Of a stretch of 64,000 nt of DNA, positions 12,119-21,069 are shown one piece after another. Each line of letters opens with the position of its first letter. Positions within the stretch are counted from its first letter, which is position 1. Under the pieces are notes generated by a model, which was given only the letters and a program-made list of their open reading frames with translations, was not told the DNA's origin and did no database searches. The DNA is taken from positions 4,026,201 to 4,090,200 of the forward strand of contig OX637359.1 of NCBI GenBank assembly GCA_951799405.1. The letters are read 5' to 3'. This stretch comes from Agapetus fuscipes. Its lineage: Eukaryota; Arthropoda; Insecta; Trichoptera; Glossosomatidae. The translations under genes and the position numbers were made by a program.

Positions 12119-15100
12119 TTATGTGTGTCACTTTCCAAAGCATTAGACCTAGAGATGCTAAATTTTGGCTACATCAATTTTTTTGGACATGTATTAAGTA
12201 TGAATAACACGGCATTACACCAACTTGAAAATTCAAGATGGCTGCCATACAAAAAAAACATAAAACTGCACTTTTCTCAAAAACGGTTGCAAATTTTTTT
12301 TTTTGATTTTCAGTGTTGTCATTAATTAATTTTTAACTTAATAAATTAGTTATGGCAACACTCTTGCTAATCTGTGTCTATGGGCTGCCATATGAAAAAA
12401 CAAACTATTAGGATTTTCTCGAAAGTCGAAGGGTGAACAAAAATATAATGTTCTACAATATTAAAGAAAACATAAATTTCCACAAAATAACAAAAAAACC
12501 TTTTTAAAAAAAAAAAAATAAAGCACCATTTACATAACCTGAAATTTTAAATCGAAAATAAATCAAAAACCTATTAAAATACAAAATATTTCAATTTGCT
12601 TTAGATTTGATAGAAAGAAATAGTGTATTACTTTAATTTGTAATATATTTTTTTTTACTTTTTTGAAAATTCAAGATGGCTTCCAAAAAGCTGAAAATTT
12701 TAAATGCGATTTTCTCAAAAACAGCTCCAACGATTTTTTTTTTAATTTTCTATGAATCCTTTTATAAAATAGTGCTATATAATGATTATAATCACTGCTT
12801 CATCATAATCTCAGTTTAGGGAGTTGCGTAAGCGATAATTAATTTTTTATATTTTATTTTTTACTTTAGTTATAAAATTAATAAAATTATTGCGTTGCGT
12901 TGCGTAAAGCGATACAAAACAAAAAAAAAATATTGAAAAATTCTCGGCAGTTAGAGGGTTAATAAAAAAATAATCTTCTACAAATGTAAGTAAATAATGA
13001 TAACTTACTTATATATTGCCATCATTATTTTTTCCAAAAAGAGAATCAAAAGTATAGCCGCCATACAAAGTAAAAAACTTCCATACAAAATGTATTTGCA
13101 ATTTTCTTGGTAGTCAAAGGGTTAAAATTAGATGAAAGGCTGCGATTCTTACATTTTTATAAATACCAATAATAACCAGACGTTACTTTTTCAAAATATA
13201 ATTCAAAAGTTTACCCACCATACAAAGTCCTAGTTTGCATACAAAAGGGTTCAATGACCATCTATAATAATCTAGATTCTAGATTTAAGAATCTAAGTTG
13301 CAAAGATATATTAAAATTAAAAATTCAAATCAAATGCATGTCCACAAACAGACACGTGTAAGTTCGCGCTGAAAAACGCTGAATGTGTACTTACAAATTA
13401 AAACCAAATCTCAAATGAACATGAAACCTCAACTCTTGTCGACCTTCCTTGAAACAGGGATGACATTTACAAACTGAATTATTTTTTACACTATGGGTGG
13501 TCAGCTTTATACCAAACTGTAAGTCAAGGATCTTTCTTGTGTAATTGACGCTTTTTCCAGATAACCCCAACCTTGCAGAGGGCTCTTGAGGTGTGATTCA
13601 CACAAAACGGCGCTCACCAAATAAATCATCCAAATATTTATATTCATTTAAGTATTTATATGGCTATTTCCATATTGTACGAGTACACACCGCGGTGGAA
13701 TAAAATTGATTTATTATTGATATATTAAATTTTTATTGAAACGGCATAAGCTGGTAGATGATTCTAGCTTTACATACGTCATACCTGCAGTGGGTTAATT
13801 TATGCAAGAAAGTCGAGTGCAGATTCTGTGCAATTTTTTTTTGTATGAATTTGAATTTTCGAATATGGCGGGGGGAGGGGGGGGGGGGCGCCTTAAAAAA
13901 TCTCGCCCAGGGCGCTGGTAGTGCTAAAACCGGCACTGCATACAGCCTCTGATAGTAAGCGATCCACACCAGTTGTAAATATATCCAGGTGTGGAGCCGA
14001 GGAGGCCAGAGTATTGAGCAGCGACAGCGCACGCACTATCCAAGACTGACAGAGAACATTGGTTCGGCAGGCGGGAATCGTGAAAGGATCATGACTTCTT
14101 GCTCTATCATCTTATACCACTGAAGAAGGGTCAGAAGTTCACTACAGCTTGCTTGGATTCATCCATAACATTGAGAATTAACATAGAAGAGCAGAAACTT
14201 ACCTACTGCATTGATACATACTATAAACCATATTTGTCCCAGTCCTGTCAAACATTGCAGTTGTGTAGTCATACAAAACATCTGTTTACGTGGCAAATTC
14301 TATGTTTTCTTTGTTTCTCCATTTTGTGTTTTGAAACCCAATGCCATACGTGCCATAATGTCATAAAACAATGCCTTTTTCTTGATTTAATTGACAATTT
14401 TATCGATCACAAGATTTATAACGCATGCATACTATGTTTGGACTGGTTCGAACACAGTACAATGTTGCCATCTTTCTAGAAACATTTTTACATTCGCCCG
14501 AGTTTTTTTTTTGTAGGTACACTTGGAAATGCAACTATGAAGGTCTTTGTTCTTTCACACATACCTTGAATTATTCTATTTTATATTTGATGAAAAGCTT
14601 GGTTCATTACAAGGCAGAGGGGCTAATATTCCACGTTAGATCCAAATTTGAAGCTTCCGGGTCACGGAATAAACATGCATGAATTGTAACTGCTTCAGTA
14701 ACCCTGATCCGTCGTCATGGCGCCTGCAAGAGTTTGCTCCCCCCGACGATCTGCTGGCCACCTCCCAGCTGGAGTTCAGCCTGGGCTCGCTGCGTCCTGA
14801 CACCCTCTACCGCATCCAGGCTGCCGTCACGCTGCGTCAGCTCCAGGATGTTCCACGCAGCTTCATCCACAGCGTCAGAACACCTCCGTTACAGGTTGTT
14901 ATACTGGAATATTGATGTCATAAAATATCTTGCTTGGACCGGTCCGTAGTCCAGTGGCAACACTTAGGACTCTAAGTCCAACACTAAGTCCCGATTCGCC
15001 ACATGCGATTCCTTCGGGGACAACGCAGGCAAGAAGTTACACTATATGTGTAGCTTAGTTGCTTAGTTGCACAAAAATTTTTTTTTAACTAAGCTACACA

Positions 15101-18100
15101 TACCCATAGTGCAATTTTTTCCCCAGATTTAAACATGAAGACCGGTCGATAGCTCAGTTGGTGGAGTGCTTGTATTCTATGCCATGAGCTCGGGCTCGAA
15201 TCCTGCCGAGGGTGTTTGAAATGATTTCCAATTTCGGTGTTTATTTGAAACCCCCCCCTTCACTGAAGTAGTTGGCGTAAGATTGGCCCCCTTGCCTGTA
15301 AAAATAAATAGGTTCACTCTCGCCATATGCGCCCCCTTCGGGGAAAATGCGGCAAGAAGTTACAATACATGTGTAGCTTCCTTGAGTTTTTTTTGCATTG
15401 TGTTTCTATAAGGAATGTCAGCAAAATAAGAAAATAATTTACTAATGGAGTGTTCCGCAAACTTTTAGTGTTCAAGGTACACCTTTCATATCAAAAATTT
15501 TTAGAGGTACACCAAAGAATAAGCTATGACTATTTAATATGTATTTATTACTAAAATCAATATACCTAATATGAAAAGATGTTTAGTGAGAAATGTGAGA
15601 CTGTTTAACTGAGCACAGGCAGTAGAGTGACTATCATACAAGCTAAAAAGCTGAGCATGCGTACCCTCAGAAATTAAAATAATGAATATTTTTGAGTGGA
15701 TTAAAGATATTATTATCGTCATGCGTCTTTTTAAATTTCCCGCCGTCAAAATTCATGCTACTGCCATCTGTGTGGGATAGTACTAGGCTTTTATTATTGG
15801 TCATTGTCGAACAAAACTGTATTGATGTGTCAAGCGATATACCTGTCTTTGTCTAACATATGAAAAAAGCTAAAAGTCGTACAGCTTGTATGGAGATATA
15901 CACACATATACGATAGAGCTCTTTGCTCATTCGATATGACACAAATACATTCACATAATATATGTGTCGAATACACAAAATATTAATATCCACATAGGCT
16001 TAGCTTTTACGCTTGCACGTTCACAATATTATGAATGACTCATTGTATGTTATATTTACATTGTATCTTGTATTTATATTATTGCATACCTACACTGTCG
16101 CGTTAGTACCTACGTTTTATACCAATATCAGAATAATTGACTTATTAAGTGTTTGCGATCGAACAAGCGCCTTTTTTATAGTATACCTACAATGGATTCC
16201 GGTGCCCTGTGAGGATTTTAAAGGTGAAGGTTTTATTGTTTAAACCCAAAATCTAAGTCTGAAGAAATTAAGAAACACTGCGGAAAAGAAACAACGGTGT
16301 AAGATTTGTATATTTATGCATACTGTAAAAAATGGTTCACTTTGCCAATGTCACCCCTGTTTCAGGGAAGGTCGGCAAAAGTTGCAGGGCTTACATTCAT
16401 TTGAGATTGGGTTTTTATATTGTAGGTCCACATGCAGCATACGTTAGCGCGAACTTATACATGTCTGCTTGTGGGAATGTGTTTAATATTAACCTTAATT
16501 GATACATATCTTTGCAGCTTAGATTTAGTAAACGTAACTTTAATTATCCAGCATGCGTACGGTAGAAACCGAAGGCACGCCACTGACCTTAACAACAACT
16601 TGACTTTTATCCGTGGCACACCAACTGATGACCACGGTACACCAGTGTGCCGCGGCACACGCTTTGCGGAACACTGTACTAATGCTGTATCTAAACTGTA
16701 TCTAAAGCTCTGCAAAATTTGGAATGCAACAACAGTCACTGTCACAGCTTTTGACGGTGTTTCCGGTTCTTTGTGACAGGCAATAACCATGTGAAATACA
16801 GACTTTCAAATTTATAATTTTGATTTACTCAAAATGTTCTTCAACTGACATTCCTTGTTCTTCCCTGCAGTCTTCATATGAGGACTCCATTCAAGCATCG
16901 TTTTTTCATGTGGTTGTAACTGACAATCTGTTGTTTATGATTCTAGGAAGAGACCACGATGCCTCCGGTGATTGCCATCGAGCCTAATTTGGCTGTTGGT
17001 CAAGTCTTGGCCACATCCGCACAAGTAACTTGGAGACCTTTCACGCAAGATGAGCTGCTTTACATTGATGGAATACAACTGAGGTAACTACAATTCCAAT
17101 TCCTTTTATCAGGACCGGTCGATAGTCCAGTGGTAACACTTGGAACCCGTAAATGGAAGGTTGTGAAAAAAACAAAATGCAATAATACTGCCATAGGCAA
17201 TTAAGGTTGAGGTTGACGGATTCAAATTCCCCTACATACATTACTTAAGTATTAAATTTACCTCCCATTATTTAAATGTTTAAACTGGCAAGGCTTACTC
17301 AGCCTTCACAAGAAATGAGTACCAGCCCTCTCGGGAGCTGGGAAACCCCCCCTTCAACTGAAGCGGTTGGCGTAAGGTCAACCCCCTTACCTGTGAAAAA
17401 AAATAGGTTCAACTCGCTACATGCGACTCCTTCGGGGATAACGCGGCAAGAAGTTACACTATACGTGTAGCTTAGTTGCGTTGTGTCAATATTATTTTCT
17501 ACTCTCAAATATCCCAAACACAACTTATCACTATATTCTTGCCTTACTCATTTTTAGGTACCGTGAGATTGATGGAAAGGTCTTCTCCGGCACTCCATTG
17601 ATTCACCGCGCCGTGACGAGCTTCCAGCTTGAGGGTCTGAAGCCCAACACTTCCTATGAGGTCGGCATCTACTTCATTCCCTTCCTGGGCCAGCACACGG
17701 AGCTGCAGAGTGCCAACATGGTGCGCCTCAACACTCCACTTCTGACAGGTGGGTGTTCTTTAATAATAATAACAATAATAATTTGCCAATTTTTATATAG
17801 TGCTGTTTAGTGGCACTAGCCACCCCAAGGGCTCTTCAGTGCCCACACTGCGCCTAGCGCGTTTATACTACATTTCTCCTGGTTTGCTTTAAGTTTGCAG
17901 GCGTTCTTTAACCACACTTTTATGGCACATTCGATTTCTGGTAAAACAGGACATTTTTTTATTTAGGCGGATGTGAAGTCGATGGATCTTCGGATCTTCG
18001 GAGTGTACCGACGGGCCCAGGTAGTCTGTCGGATCCATCTACGTCATTTTGACGTCAGGCTGCGTTTTGGCGGGACTCAAATTTTTTATCATTTTATTTT

Positions 18101-18809
18101 TGAATATCTTTATATTTAATAATTAAAAAATTTATGGTGGCGATCCTTGAAATGAACTCTACTCAATTATAGTATTTTCAACCGTTTTCTGCACCACTAC
18201 AATAACCCTATTGTTGTTACAGACATGTACGACTGGAACGTAGTTCTCGAAGTGGATGACATCACAGCCTGGAGTCTCTCCCTCCACTGGACCGGTGTGC
18301 CTCGCCCTGCAGAACGCTACGTTCACATCTATCGAGCAGTTTGGAGGGCGGAAGCAGCCCGAGCGGACAAGAGCAACTTCTCCCTACCAGCGAGAGACGC
18401 TTTACCCTGGGTAAACGTCACCGGGCTTACTCCAGGAACACGCTACAAAATCTGGCTGGAGCTCTACCTGACAAATGGCAAAATAAAAACCAGCAACGTC
18501 AAAGATGTGATGACAAAACCAGGCAAGCCAGCTCCGCAAGAAGCGATAACCCAAGAGGGAAAACTGTTAGAAAGCTCTGTTCAACACCGAGGGGACTATT
18601 ACAGCTCGCTTGTTGCTGTCGCTGTTTTGGCGGTGCTTGGCATCATGACTTCGTTGGTGCTTTTGCTCGTTTTGTTGAGACGGCACCGCGCCGCGTCTGC
18701 GCCAATTTGTTCTCCGGCTGTTGGGTCTGCGAGGAGTACACCGGCTTTGCCTCCGTATGATAGTCCGACTTACAAGCTGGACTTGCAGCAGGAAACCATG
18801 GATCTATGA
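306..18809 (+). CDS. Fibronectin type III single-pass membrane protein, C-terminal 738 residues (six exons)
   Basis: Exons are 306-1226, 9444-9630, 14699-14894, 16947-17083, 17558-17748 and 18223-18809. Every junction is AG/GT and the phases match, giving 2,217 in-frame nucleotides to TGA after two bases that finish an upstream codon. Residues 1-306 are Asn/Pro/His/Lys-rich low-complexity sequence. Three fibronectin type III domains follow, at about 318-434, 437-543 and 545-644, each with the Trp and Tyr (L.P.T.Y) hallmarks. A transmembrane helix lies at 671-695, then RRHR and a 43-residue cytoplasmic tail. The N-terminus and signal peptide lie left of the window. The architecture fits the insect family annotated 'putative epidermal cell surface receptor'; that name is from memory of the family. 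Its role would be adhesion or signalling at the plasma membrane. Introns are packed with transposons but the coding frame is intact. Confidence 0.82.
1227..2648. other. Intron sequence, AT-rich, no recognised gene
   Basis: Long A/T runs and no supported coding exon. The part around 2050-2170 has short inverted pieces (CACCATTGTGTAAA and TTTACACAATGGTG) and shares the CCTAGTGAGTGA motif with 52280, so it is probably an old MITE. Confidence 0.5.
2225..2410. repeat. Degenerate AAATTTGACA motif cluster
   Basis: The decamer AAATTTGACA and close variants recur about seven times at irregular 15-35 base spacing. It looks like an eroded simple satellite. Confidence 0.45.
3046..3210 (-). repeat. copia 3' LTR
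   Basis: 165 bp, TG...CA ends on either strand, no difference seen from the partner LTR. A polypurine tract lies at 3211-3219 on the - strand. Confidence 0.92.
3447..3902 (-). pseudogene. copia RNase H end, displaced by frameshift and deletion
   Basis: The frame carries the copia RNase H signature (VALSTAEAEYIAAA, HIDIRAHFLKD, NLADLMTKSL). It overlaps the end of Gag-Pol in another frame. The reverse transcriptase palm that should precede it is missing; the join lies near 3790. The ATG is only the first one available in this frame, not a real start. Confidence 0.8.
3877..6564 (-). CDS. copia Gag-Pol, truncated in reverse transcriptase
   Basis: The chosen start (MAGAALSNLPFL) matches the usual copia gag N-terminus; the frame is open 23 codons further upstream. 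In order: gag, a CCHC knuckle (CYTCGKPGHKSYEC, about residues 198-211), an Arg/Gly-rich linker, aspartic protease (FIVDSGCTQHL), the integrase HHCC zinc site (HKRLGHLN...CSPC) and DDE core (DIAGP, DNGGEY, NGVAERLN), then the first part of reverse transcriptase (WIFKEKDEE, QLDIPSAFF). A homopolymer T run at 3878-3884 (- strand) shifts frame and stops it. About 895 residues. A full copia Pol would continue some 400-500 residues. Confidence 0.88.
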   Translation of the reverse strand: MAGAALSNLPFLDEKSNFSTWKFRLKLILQEKQVEYVLDENEINTEKSKKDDAKAKSILAQSVSDKYIEIIKDGRTAREMLHFLQNVFERKSVFNRFHLKRKLITLKCNNEPLQQYLIKFSSIISDLKAIDVKVDEEDQICYLLSSLPKEYDPVITSIETMASEKKLSFDFVKARLLDAETKISTDTVNQENAFMMYCYTCGKPGHKSYECSTGNKEQGKYRGGRNQGQGRGYGQNRRGRGRFQGRVSRGRGFPGQGATSLMSESEIGFVASENVFSAESINKGYDITFIVDSGCTQHLVSEKFEKYMTNIQILDKSVKILVANGQYINAYKKGNLKIKYKNLKINVDALIVENIIYNLLSVKKITEAGFHVKFDKYKVVITGKNSFVTGNSDGKLYKLNANVCHEVCNISTGKNQCDDVLWHKRLGHLNRKCLGIMHLPISNKTCSPCMEGKATREPFQQTTRPRSKRVAEMLHTDIAGPVKECGLNGEKYFMTVLDDYSHFCVVFPLVNKSEATEKLIDYIRRIENETGSTVQRIRCDNGGEYTANKLKDFCKKKGISLEYTLPYTKQSNGVAERLNRTLCDKVRTLFADTNLPKTLWCEAIQCAAYQLNRSPSSAINYKTPCFMKNGTCDLSRLRAFGAKAWATIVPQRDKLNKRGKETRMVGYNTVGYRLWNPEENSIIISRDVRFDESDTVYKKEENEERRYIQEEEEENQENKIEMRQEEKQETENLDGKGNKQVTDEGNLNKDATREEKTTRSGRIVTPPAHLDEYETNIVICLSANTPSSYEEAISNTEWKEAINKELQALEKLETWEEKELPKGKKAIETKWIFKEKDEETKKARLVVKGFQQQKGDIFDSNYAPVARHSTVRMFLSKAVQEDLMITQLDIPSAFF
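6644..6659 (-). promoter_or_regulatory. copia primer-binding site (initiator tRNA-Met 3' end)
   Basis: TGGTAGCAGAACGTGG directly follows the 5' LTR. The first ten bases are complementary to the 3' end of insect initiator tRNA-Met (…CTCTGCTACCA). This differs from Drosophila copia, which uses an internal half-tRNA. Confidence 0.65.
6660..6824 (-). repeat. copia 5' LTR
   Basis: Same length and sequence as the other LTR. Transcription would start here and run leftward. The primer-binding site follows directly. Confidence 0.92.
6850..7060 (+). repeat. MITE-A partial copy
   Basis: It shares TTTTTCTTAGCTCAGATTGT and a run ending CAAACAAGCACTGG with copies near 9800, 40020 and 51350. It lies in the right arm of the TIR element. 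Confidence 0.55.
7209..7324 (+). pseudogene. 5S rRNA-derived sequence
   Basis: About 116 bases align end to end with insect 5S rRNA: CCATGTTGA, CACCGGTTCCC, AAGTTAAGCAACATTGGGCG, CAGTACTTGGATGGGT and CGTGTCGTTGGC. It has several substitutions and a one-base deletion near GATCACC. The box A and box C promoter elements are recognisable. A tRNA-type SINE head follows after the last 5S base, so this may be the first half of a dimeric 5S-tRNA SINE rather than a true gene. Confidence 0.8.
7325..7640 (+). mobile_element. tRNA-type SINE, family S2, with 5S-derived 5' neighbour
   Basis: The head GTCCGTAGTCC...GTGGCAACACTTCG...GGATTTGGATCCC has the spacing of pol III boxes A and B. The body includes CTCTTCGCTGGGTTGAAAAA and GGTCTTGCTTGAGAATTGGC. 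It ends CAAATAAATCATCCTAATA followed by a TTATTA tail. Further copies are at 37424 and 52442. Confidence 0.7.
7641..8029. other. Intron, nothing recognised
   Basis: No supported exon or repeat was identified; short frames here do not resemble a family. It may be part of an unclassified retroelement. Confidence 0.4.
8030..8180 (+). repeat. S1 SINE, partial body
   Basis: GAGCTGGGAAACCC, TTCAACTGAAATGGTTGG and CCCCCTTACCTG match the S1 body. The tRNA head is missing. Confidence 0.6.
8322..8545 (+). repeat. Family R repeat, diverged copy
   Basis: It begins AGGTTGGTATGAGGCTGACC and keeps GCAGCATGTGTAAG. It is much mutated compared with the copies at 35510 and 44369. Confidence 0.55.
8589..8775 (+). 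repeat. S1 SINE, partial body
   Basis: It runs from GCCTTCACAAAAAATGAG to AAGTTACACTATATGTG and TTAGTTGCATTGTG, the 3' part of family S1. Confidence 0.65.
8844..9090 (+). repeat. S2 SINE, 5'-truncated
   Basis: It starts inside the head (GAAGGTTGTGGGTTTGAATC, box B) and ends AAATAAATCATCCTATTATC. Confidence 0.65.
9131..9388 (-). repeat. Family R repeat
   Basis: Reverse copy with TATAATCTATAATCTAA at the left and CATACCAACCTATCGGTCAA at the right end. Confidence 0.7.
9444..9630 (+). CDS. FN3 receptor gene: first half of FN3 domain 1
   Basis: Acceptor CCCAG and donor AA/GTAAAAAT. The exon enters in phase 1 (completing Gly) and leaves in phase 2. It is markedly GC-richer than the flanking introns, and it carries beta-strand-like sequence ending in LRYTDS. 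Confidence 0.82.
9671..9916. mobile_element. MITE-A, complete copy
   Basis: Terminal inverted repeats: TTAGTTCTTGTTTACCGTAT on the left and its near reverse complement (GATAAACAAGAACTGGGGGA) on the right. About 246 bp, with no coding capacity. Confidence 0.65.
10172..10832. repeat. Perfect or near-perfect 267-bp inverted repeat
   Basis: Arm 10172-10438 is the reverse complement of arm 10566-10832. Both ends mirror exactly about one centre, so no indels occur, and I found no mismatch by eye. The spacer is 127 bp. A transcript would fold into a hairpin of about 267 base pairs. Confidence 0.9.
11334..11640 (+). repeat. MITE-B, one end
   Basis: It starts ATAGGGTAGTTGCAGTGGTA and carries CTCGCCAAAACGCAGCG. 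The reverse complement occurs at 17936-18211 and again at 26290-26592. It contains a 16-base palindrome with two TGACGTCA octamers near 11518. Confidence 0.6.
12088..12117. repeat. (TG)n microsatellite
   Basis: About fourteen uninterrupted TG units. Confidence 0.9.
13262..13531 (-). repeat. Family R repeat inside hAT element
   Basis: GAATCTAAGTTGCAAAGATA to ACCAAACTGTAAGTCAAGGA. It is joined directly to an S2 SINE tail. Confidence 0.7.
13532..13640 (+). repeat. S2 SINE 3' tail
   Basis: GCAGAGGGCTCTTGAGGTGT and CACCAAATAAATCATCC identify the 3' end of family S2. Confidence 0.6.
14060..14690. repeat. Diverged repeat shared with 56.1-56.7 kb
   Basis: Short matched blocks in the same order at both places: AACATAGAAGAGCAGAAACT, GATACATACT, CGATCACAAGATTTATAACG, GGAAATGCAACTATGAAGG. 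No coding frame is supported. An unclassified old element. Confidence 0.45.
14699..14894 (+). CDS. FN3 receptor gene: second half of FN3 domain 1
   Basis: Acceptor TTCAG, donor CAG/GTTGTT. The exon completes the split Asn codon and ends in phase 0. It contains the typical FN3 sequence LRPDTLYRIQAAV. Confidence 0.82.
14936..15069 (+). repeat. Chimera of S2 head and S1 tail
   Basis: GGACCGGTCCGTAGTCCAGT begins an S2 head. After about 58 bases it switches to S1 3' sequence (GCCACATGCGATTCCTTCGG ... AGTTACACTATATGTGTAGC). Confidence 0.55.
15143..15408 (+). mobile_element. S1 tRNA-type SINE, internally shortened
   Basis: Box A is in GGTCGATAGCTCAGTTGGTG and box B in GGGCTCGAATCC. The body lacks the CCTTCACAAGAAATGAG segment found in other copies, then continues to GGCAAGAAGTTACAATACAT. 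Confidence 0.75.
15448..16676. mobile_element. Non-autonomous hAT-type element with 8-bp target duplication
   Basis: Ends GAGTGTTCCGCAAA and (reverse complement of the right end) CAGTGTTCCGCAAA are flanked by TACTAATG on both sides (15440-15447, 16677-16684). No transposase frame. A family R copy sits near the right end. Confidence 0.8.
16317..16532 (+). repeat. Family R repeat inside hAT element
   Basis: ATACTGTAAAAAATGGTTCA through TTTGCAGCTTAGATTTAG. The 5' CCTTGACTTATAGG end is missing. Confidence 0.7.
16947..17083 (+). CDS. FN3 receptor gene: first half of FN3 domain 2
   Basis: Acceptor TTCTAG, donor AG/GTAACT. Phase 0 in, phase 2 out. It encodes a PP.I opening and the B-strand Trp (VTWRPF), up to IQLR. 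Confidence 0.82.
17113..17164 (+). repeat. S2 SINE head fragment
   Basis: GGACCGGTCGATAGTCCAGT to AAATGGAAGGTTGTG, box A region only. Confidence 0.55.
17292..17492 (+). repeat. S1 SINE, body only
   Basis: GCCTTCACAAGAAATGAG through AGTTACACTATACGTGTAGC and TTAGTTGCGTTGTG. Confidence 0.7.
17558..17748 (+). CDS. FN3 receptor gene: second half of FN3 domain 2
   Basis: Acceptor TTTTTAG, donor ACAG/GTGGGT. It completes the split Arg, encodes YREIDG and the FN3 core LKPNTSYEVGIYF, and ends in phase 1. Confidence 0.85.
17936..18211 (-). repeat. MITE-B copy abutting the last splice acceptor
   Basis: Reverse complement of the 11334 sequence: GCGTTTTGGCGGGACTC, CAACCGTTTTCTGCACCACT, ending ATAACCCTAT. 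Only TGTTGTTAC separates it from the AG of the final FN3-gene exon. Confidence 0.7.
18223..18809 (+). CDS. FN3 receptor gene: last exon (FN3 domain 3, TM, tail, stop)
   Basis: Acceptor GTTACAG completes a split Asp codon. The exon encodes the third FN3 domain (LTPGTRYKIWLEL), a juxtamembrane stretch, a hydrophobic helix at nucleotides 18603-18677, the stop-transfer RRHR and a tail with PPYDSPTY, ending TGA. The acceptor sits only 11 bases from the end of a MITE. Confidence 0.87.
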
Positions 18810-19149
18810 CACAAGGCTAATGGAAATGGACACAGCGAATACAGAGAAATGGCTGTGTTCTAAAATTTAAGTGACTTTGTCGATAGAAAGAAACACCTTT
18901 TTTTTATTATGATTTAAGATAACATGATATATCCATGATGTTCTCGTAGATATTTATGAACACTGAGATATTCTGGGATCTGTCTCAGTACTTACTTACT
19001 TTAGGTATCCAGAACCACCTATACTCAGTGTCTCCAGTGACTAGCAGCAGCCACTGCATTGTCGTTTCCTTGAAACAGACCCGTCAGTGTGCTTTTTGAT
19101 GATGATGATGCTGATGGATGATTTCTTTCCTGTGTCTGTTTCGCCATTT
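18810..19149. other. 3' flank of FN3 gene
   Basis: Probably 3' untranslated sequence. No certain AATAAA close to the stop; a GATGATGATGATGCTGATG stretch is simple-sequence-like. Confidence 0.4.
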
Positions 19150-19430
19150 AATGGTCTAGGACCATCTCAAGGGCGCCATGGCTTCTGGAAAAAAGCAGTG
19201 TCTTCAGTCCCTTTCTGAAGGTGGTGGTAGGCTGGTTCGCCCTGGTTCACCAATTAAGGGGCACACTGATATATGTGCTGAAATAAATACTCACGTTATC
19301 CATTGGTTGGGATCAAAATGGGAAATCATTTCTCAAGCCCTTGGCGGGAATCGAAACCTACTGAAATGCAAAATAAACCTCTGGCATGGAGCGCAGAAAT
19401 TCTACCAACTGAGCTGTTGACCAGCGCTAA
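19150..19430 (-). repeat. S1-like tRNA SINE head joined to other repeat
   Basis: On the - strand CAGCTCAGTTGGTAGAATTT (box A) and GGTTTCGATTCCC (box B) head the element. The left part matches the CCAAGGGCGCC-type LINE end seen near 58990. Confidence 0.5.
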
Positions 19431-19830
19431 TTAAAAATGCATTGTGTTTGATTCGTTAAATCAAAACAAAGTTGTTTTATTTCTATCAATGAAGGGTTAC
19501 AAACGTTGAGCCTCTCCAATTACTGACTTTTTTTGTGTACATCTTGTGAATAGAAAGATATTGACTTTAAAGTGTGATTTGTACAGTTGTTGTACAATGT
19601 GAATGGTGTAATTTATTTATTGAAGATTCTAGTGACGAGGTGGAGTTACTTTAATGTATTTTCCTTTCTAAATTAGTTCACGTTCTGGTGTATAAAATAA
19701 GTGTTTATTTTTTTAATTGTTGCATAGCCACGTATGAAAATACAACGTCTGTTTGATAAATAACATCACTTTTTGAATTATGTGTAGGTACTAACAGGGA
19801 TATATTTTGCGACATGCAATTGGAGGTATA

Positions 19831-20092
19831 ATCTATAATCTGAGTTGCAAAGATAGATTAACATTTAGCATTCATATGAAATGCATGCCTACAAGCAGAC
19901 ACATGTAAGTTCGCACTTACAAATGCTGCATATTATGTAGGTAGGTACTTAAAAATAAAATCCAAACCTTAAAAGGAACATAAGCCCTACAACCTTATCC
20001 GAACTTCCTTGAAACAGAGGTGACATTGGCAAAGTGAACCATTTTTTTACAGTATGGGTAGTCAGCCTCATATATCACCAACCTATTAGTCG
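19831..20092 (-). repeat. Family R repeat
   Basis: TATAATCTATAATCTGAGTT to CACCAACCTATTAGTCGAG. Confidence 0.7.
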
Positions 20093-20149
20093 AGAAATGA
20101 AGAATCTGGTGAATTATGAATCAAGATTTCAAACAACGAAAAAAAAAAC

Positions 20150-20421
20150 CGCAAAGCGCAACTAATCTACACATATAGTGTGACTTCTTGTCGCGTTATC
20201 CCCGAAGGATTTTGCCTACGGCGAGTGGAACCTTTTTACTTTTACAAGTAAGGGAGCCAGCCTTACGCCAACCACTCAGTTGAAGTGGACGTTTCCCAGC
20301 TCCCGATTAGGGCTCGTACTCATTTATTATAATAGCTGAGTAAACCTTGCCGTAATTTTATTTTGGATTTTGAAACAAACACCTACTTAAACGAGAAATC
20401 ATTTCTGACGCCCCAATTCAA
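20150..20421 (-). repeat. S1 SINE without tRNA head
   Basis: GCGCAACTAATCTACACATA through GTAAGGGAGCCAGCCTTACG to AAATCATTTCTGACGCCCC, reverse orientation. Confidence 0.7.
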
Positions 20422-21069
20422 AATGTTGGTTTATTTTTCAAACAGCACTCATATGAGTAAATAGGTGTTGAACGTAGACAAAGTATTGCCATTTTCTGAG
20501 AAAAATAATGTATTAACGATGGTATGGTCTTAAAATTCTTTTGATGATTTCTGTCCGTTTTTAATCTAAGTTGCTCCAACAATCCTTATGCAAACCTTGT
20601 ACCTAGATAATGTAACAACAGTATTGTTAAGAGTAGGTATACAATATTTTTTATATAAATATTTTTAAATTATTTAGGTACATTTTAATTAAAAATCAAC
20701 CATTGGATTAATATTTTGTTATTGAGTTTCATGTATTAAATCAATACGTTAAAGGTAAAACTGAATAAACGCTGATTCACTGATTTTACAAATAGTAGAT
20801 AAAATCATTTTGAATAACTTCTCATAGTCAGTGAATTAATTAAAAAAAAGTGTTCATGAAAAACTTCTCAACTAGAGGATTTTCACATTTTGCTCTTGGT
20901 AGGAATCCGGACGTAGGGGGGGGAATCAGGAAATAAAGGAGGAACACCGAAGAGGACTACAACTCGCAGAAATCAAAGTCATTGTTTTTAACACGCGATA
21001 TATTGGTCAAAATTTACACACGCCGGCAACACAACCTCCCTGGTCGAAGGTCAGTACAACAGAAAGAGA
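20422..21069. other. Intergenic AT-rich DNA, nothing recognised
   Basis: No coding frame, RNA or repeat end was identified. Confidence 0.4.

Larger units (their letters stand above)
10043..13938. mobile_element. Non-autonomous hAT-type element (3.9 kb) with 8-bp target duplication
   Basis: Ends read CAGTACCGGCG and (reverse complement of the right end) CAGTGCCGGTT, followed on both sides by GCGCC-rich subterminal sequence. The octamer CATACAGC flanks both ends (10035-10042, 13939-13946). This is the hAT pattern. No transposase frame is present. The interior is AT-rich and hosts a giant inverted repeat, MITE-B, a TG microsatellite, a family R copy and an S2 tail. It lies wholly in one intron of the FN3 gene. 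Confidence 0.82.

Noticed and set aside
13758..13952. Gly-rich frame crossing a poly-G run
   Set aside because: It is the GCGCC-rich subterminal part of the hAT element and has no family resemblance.
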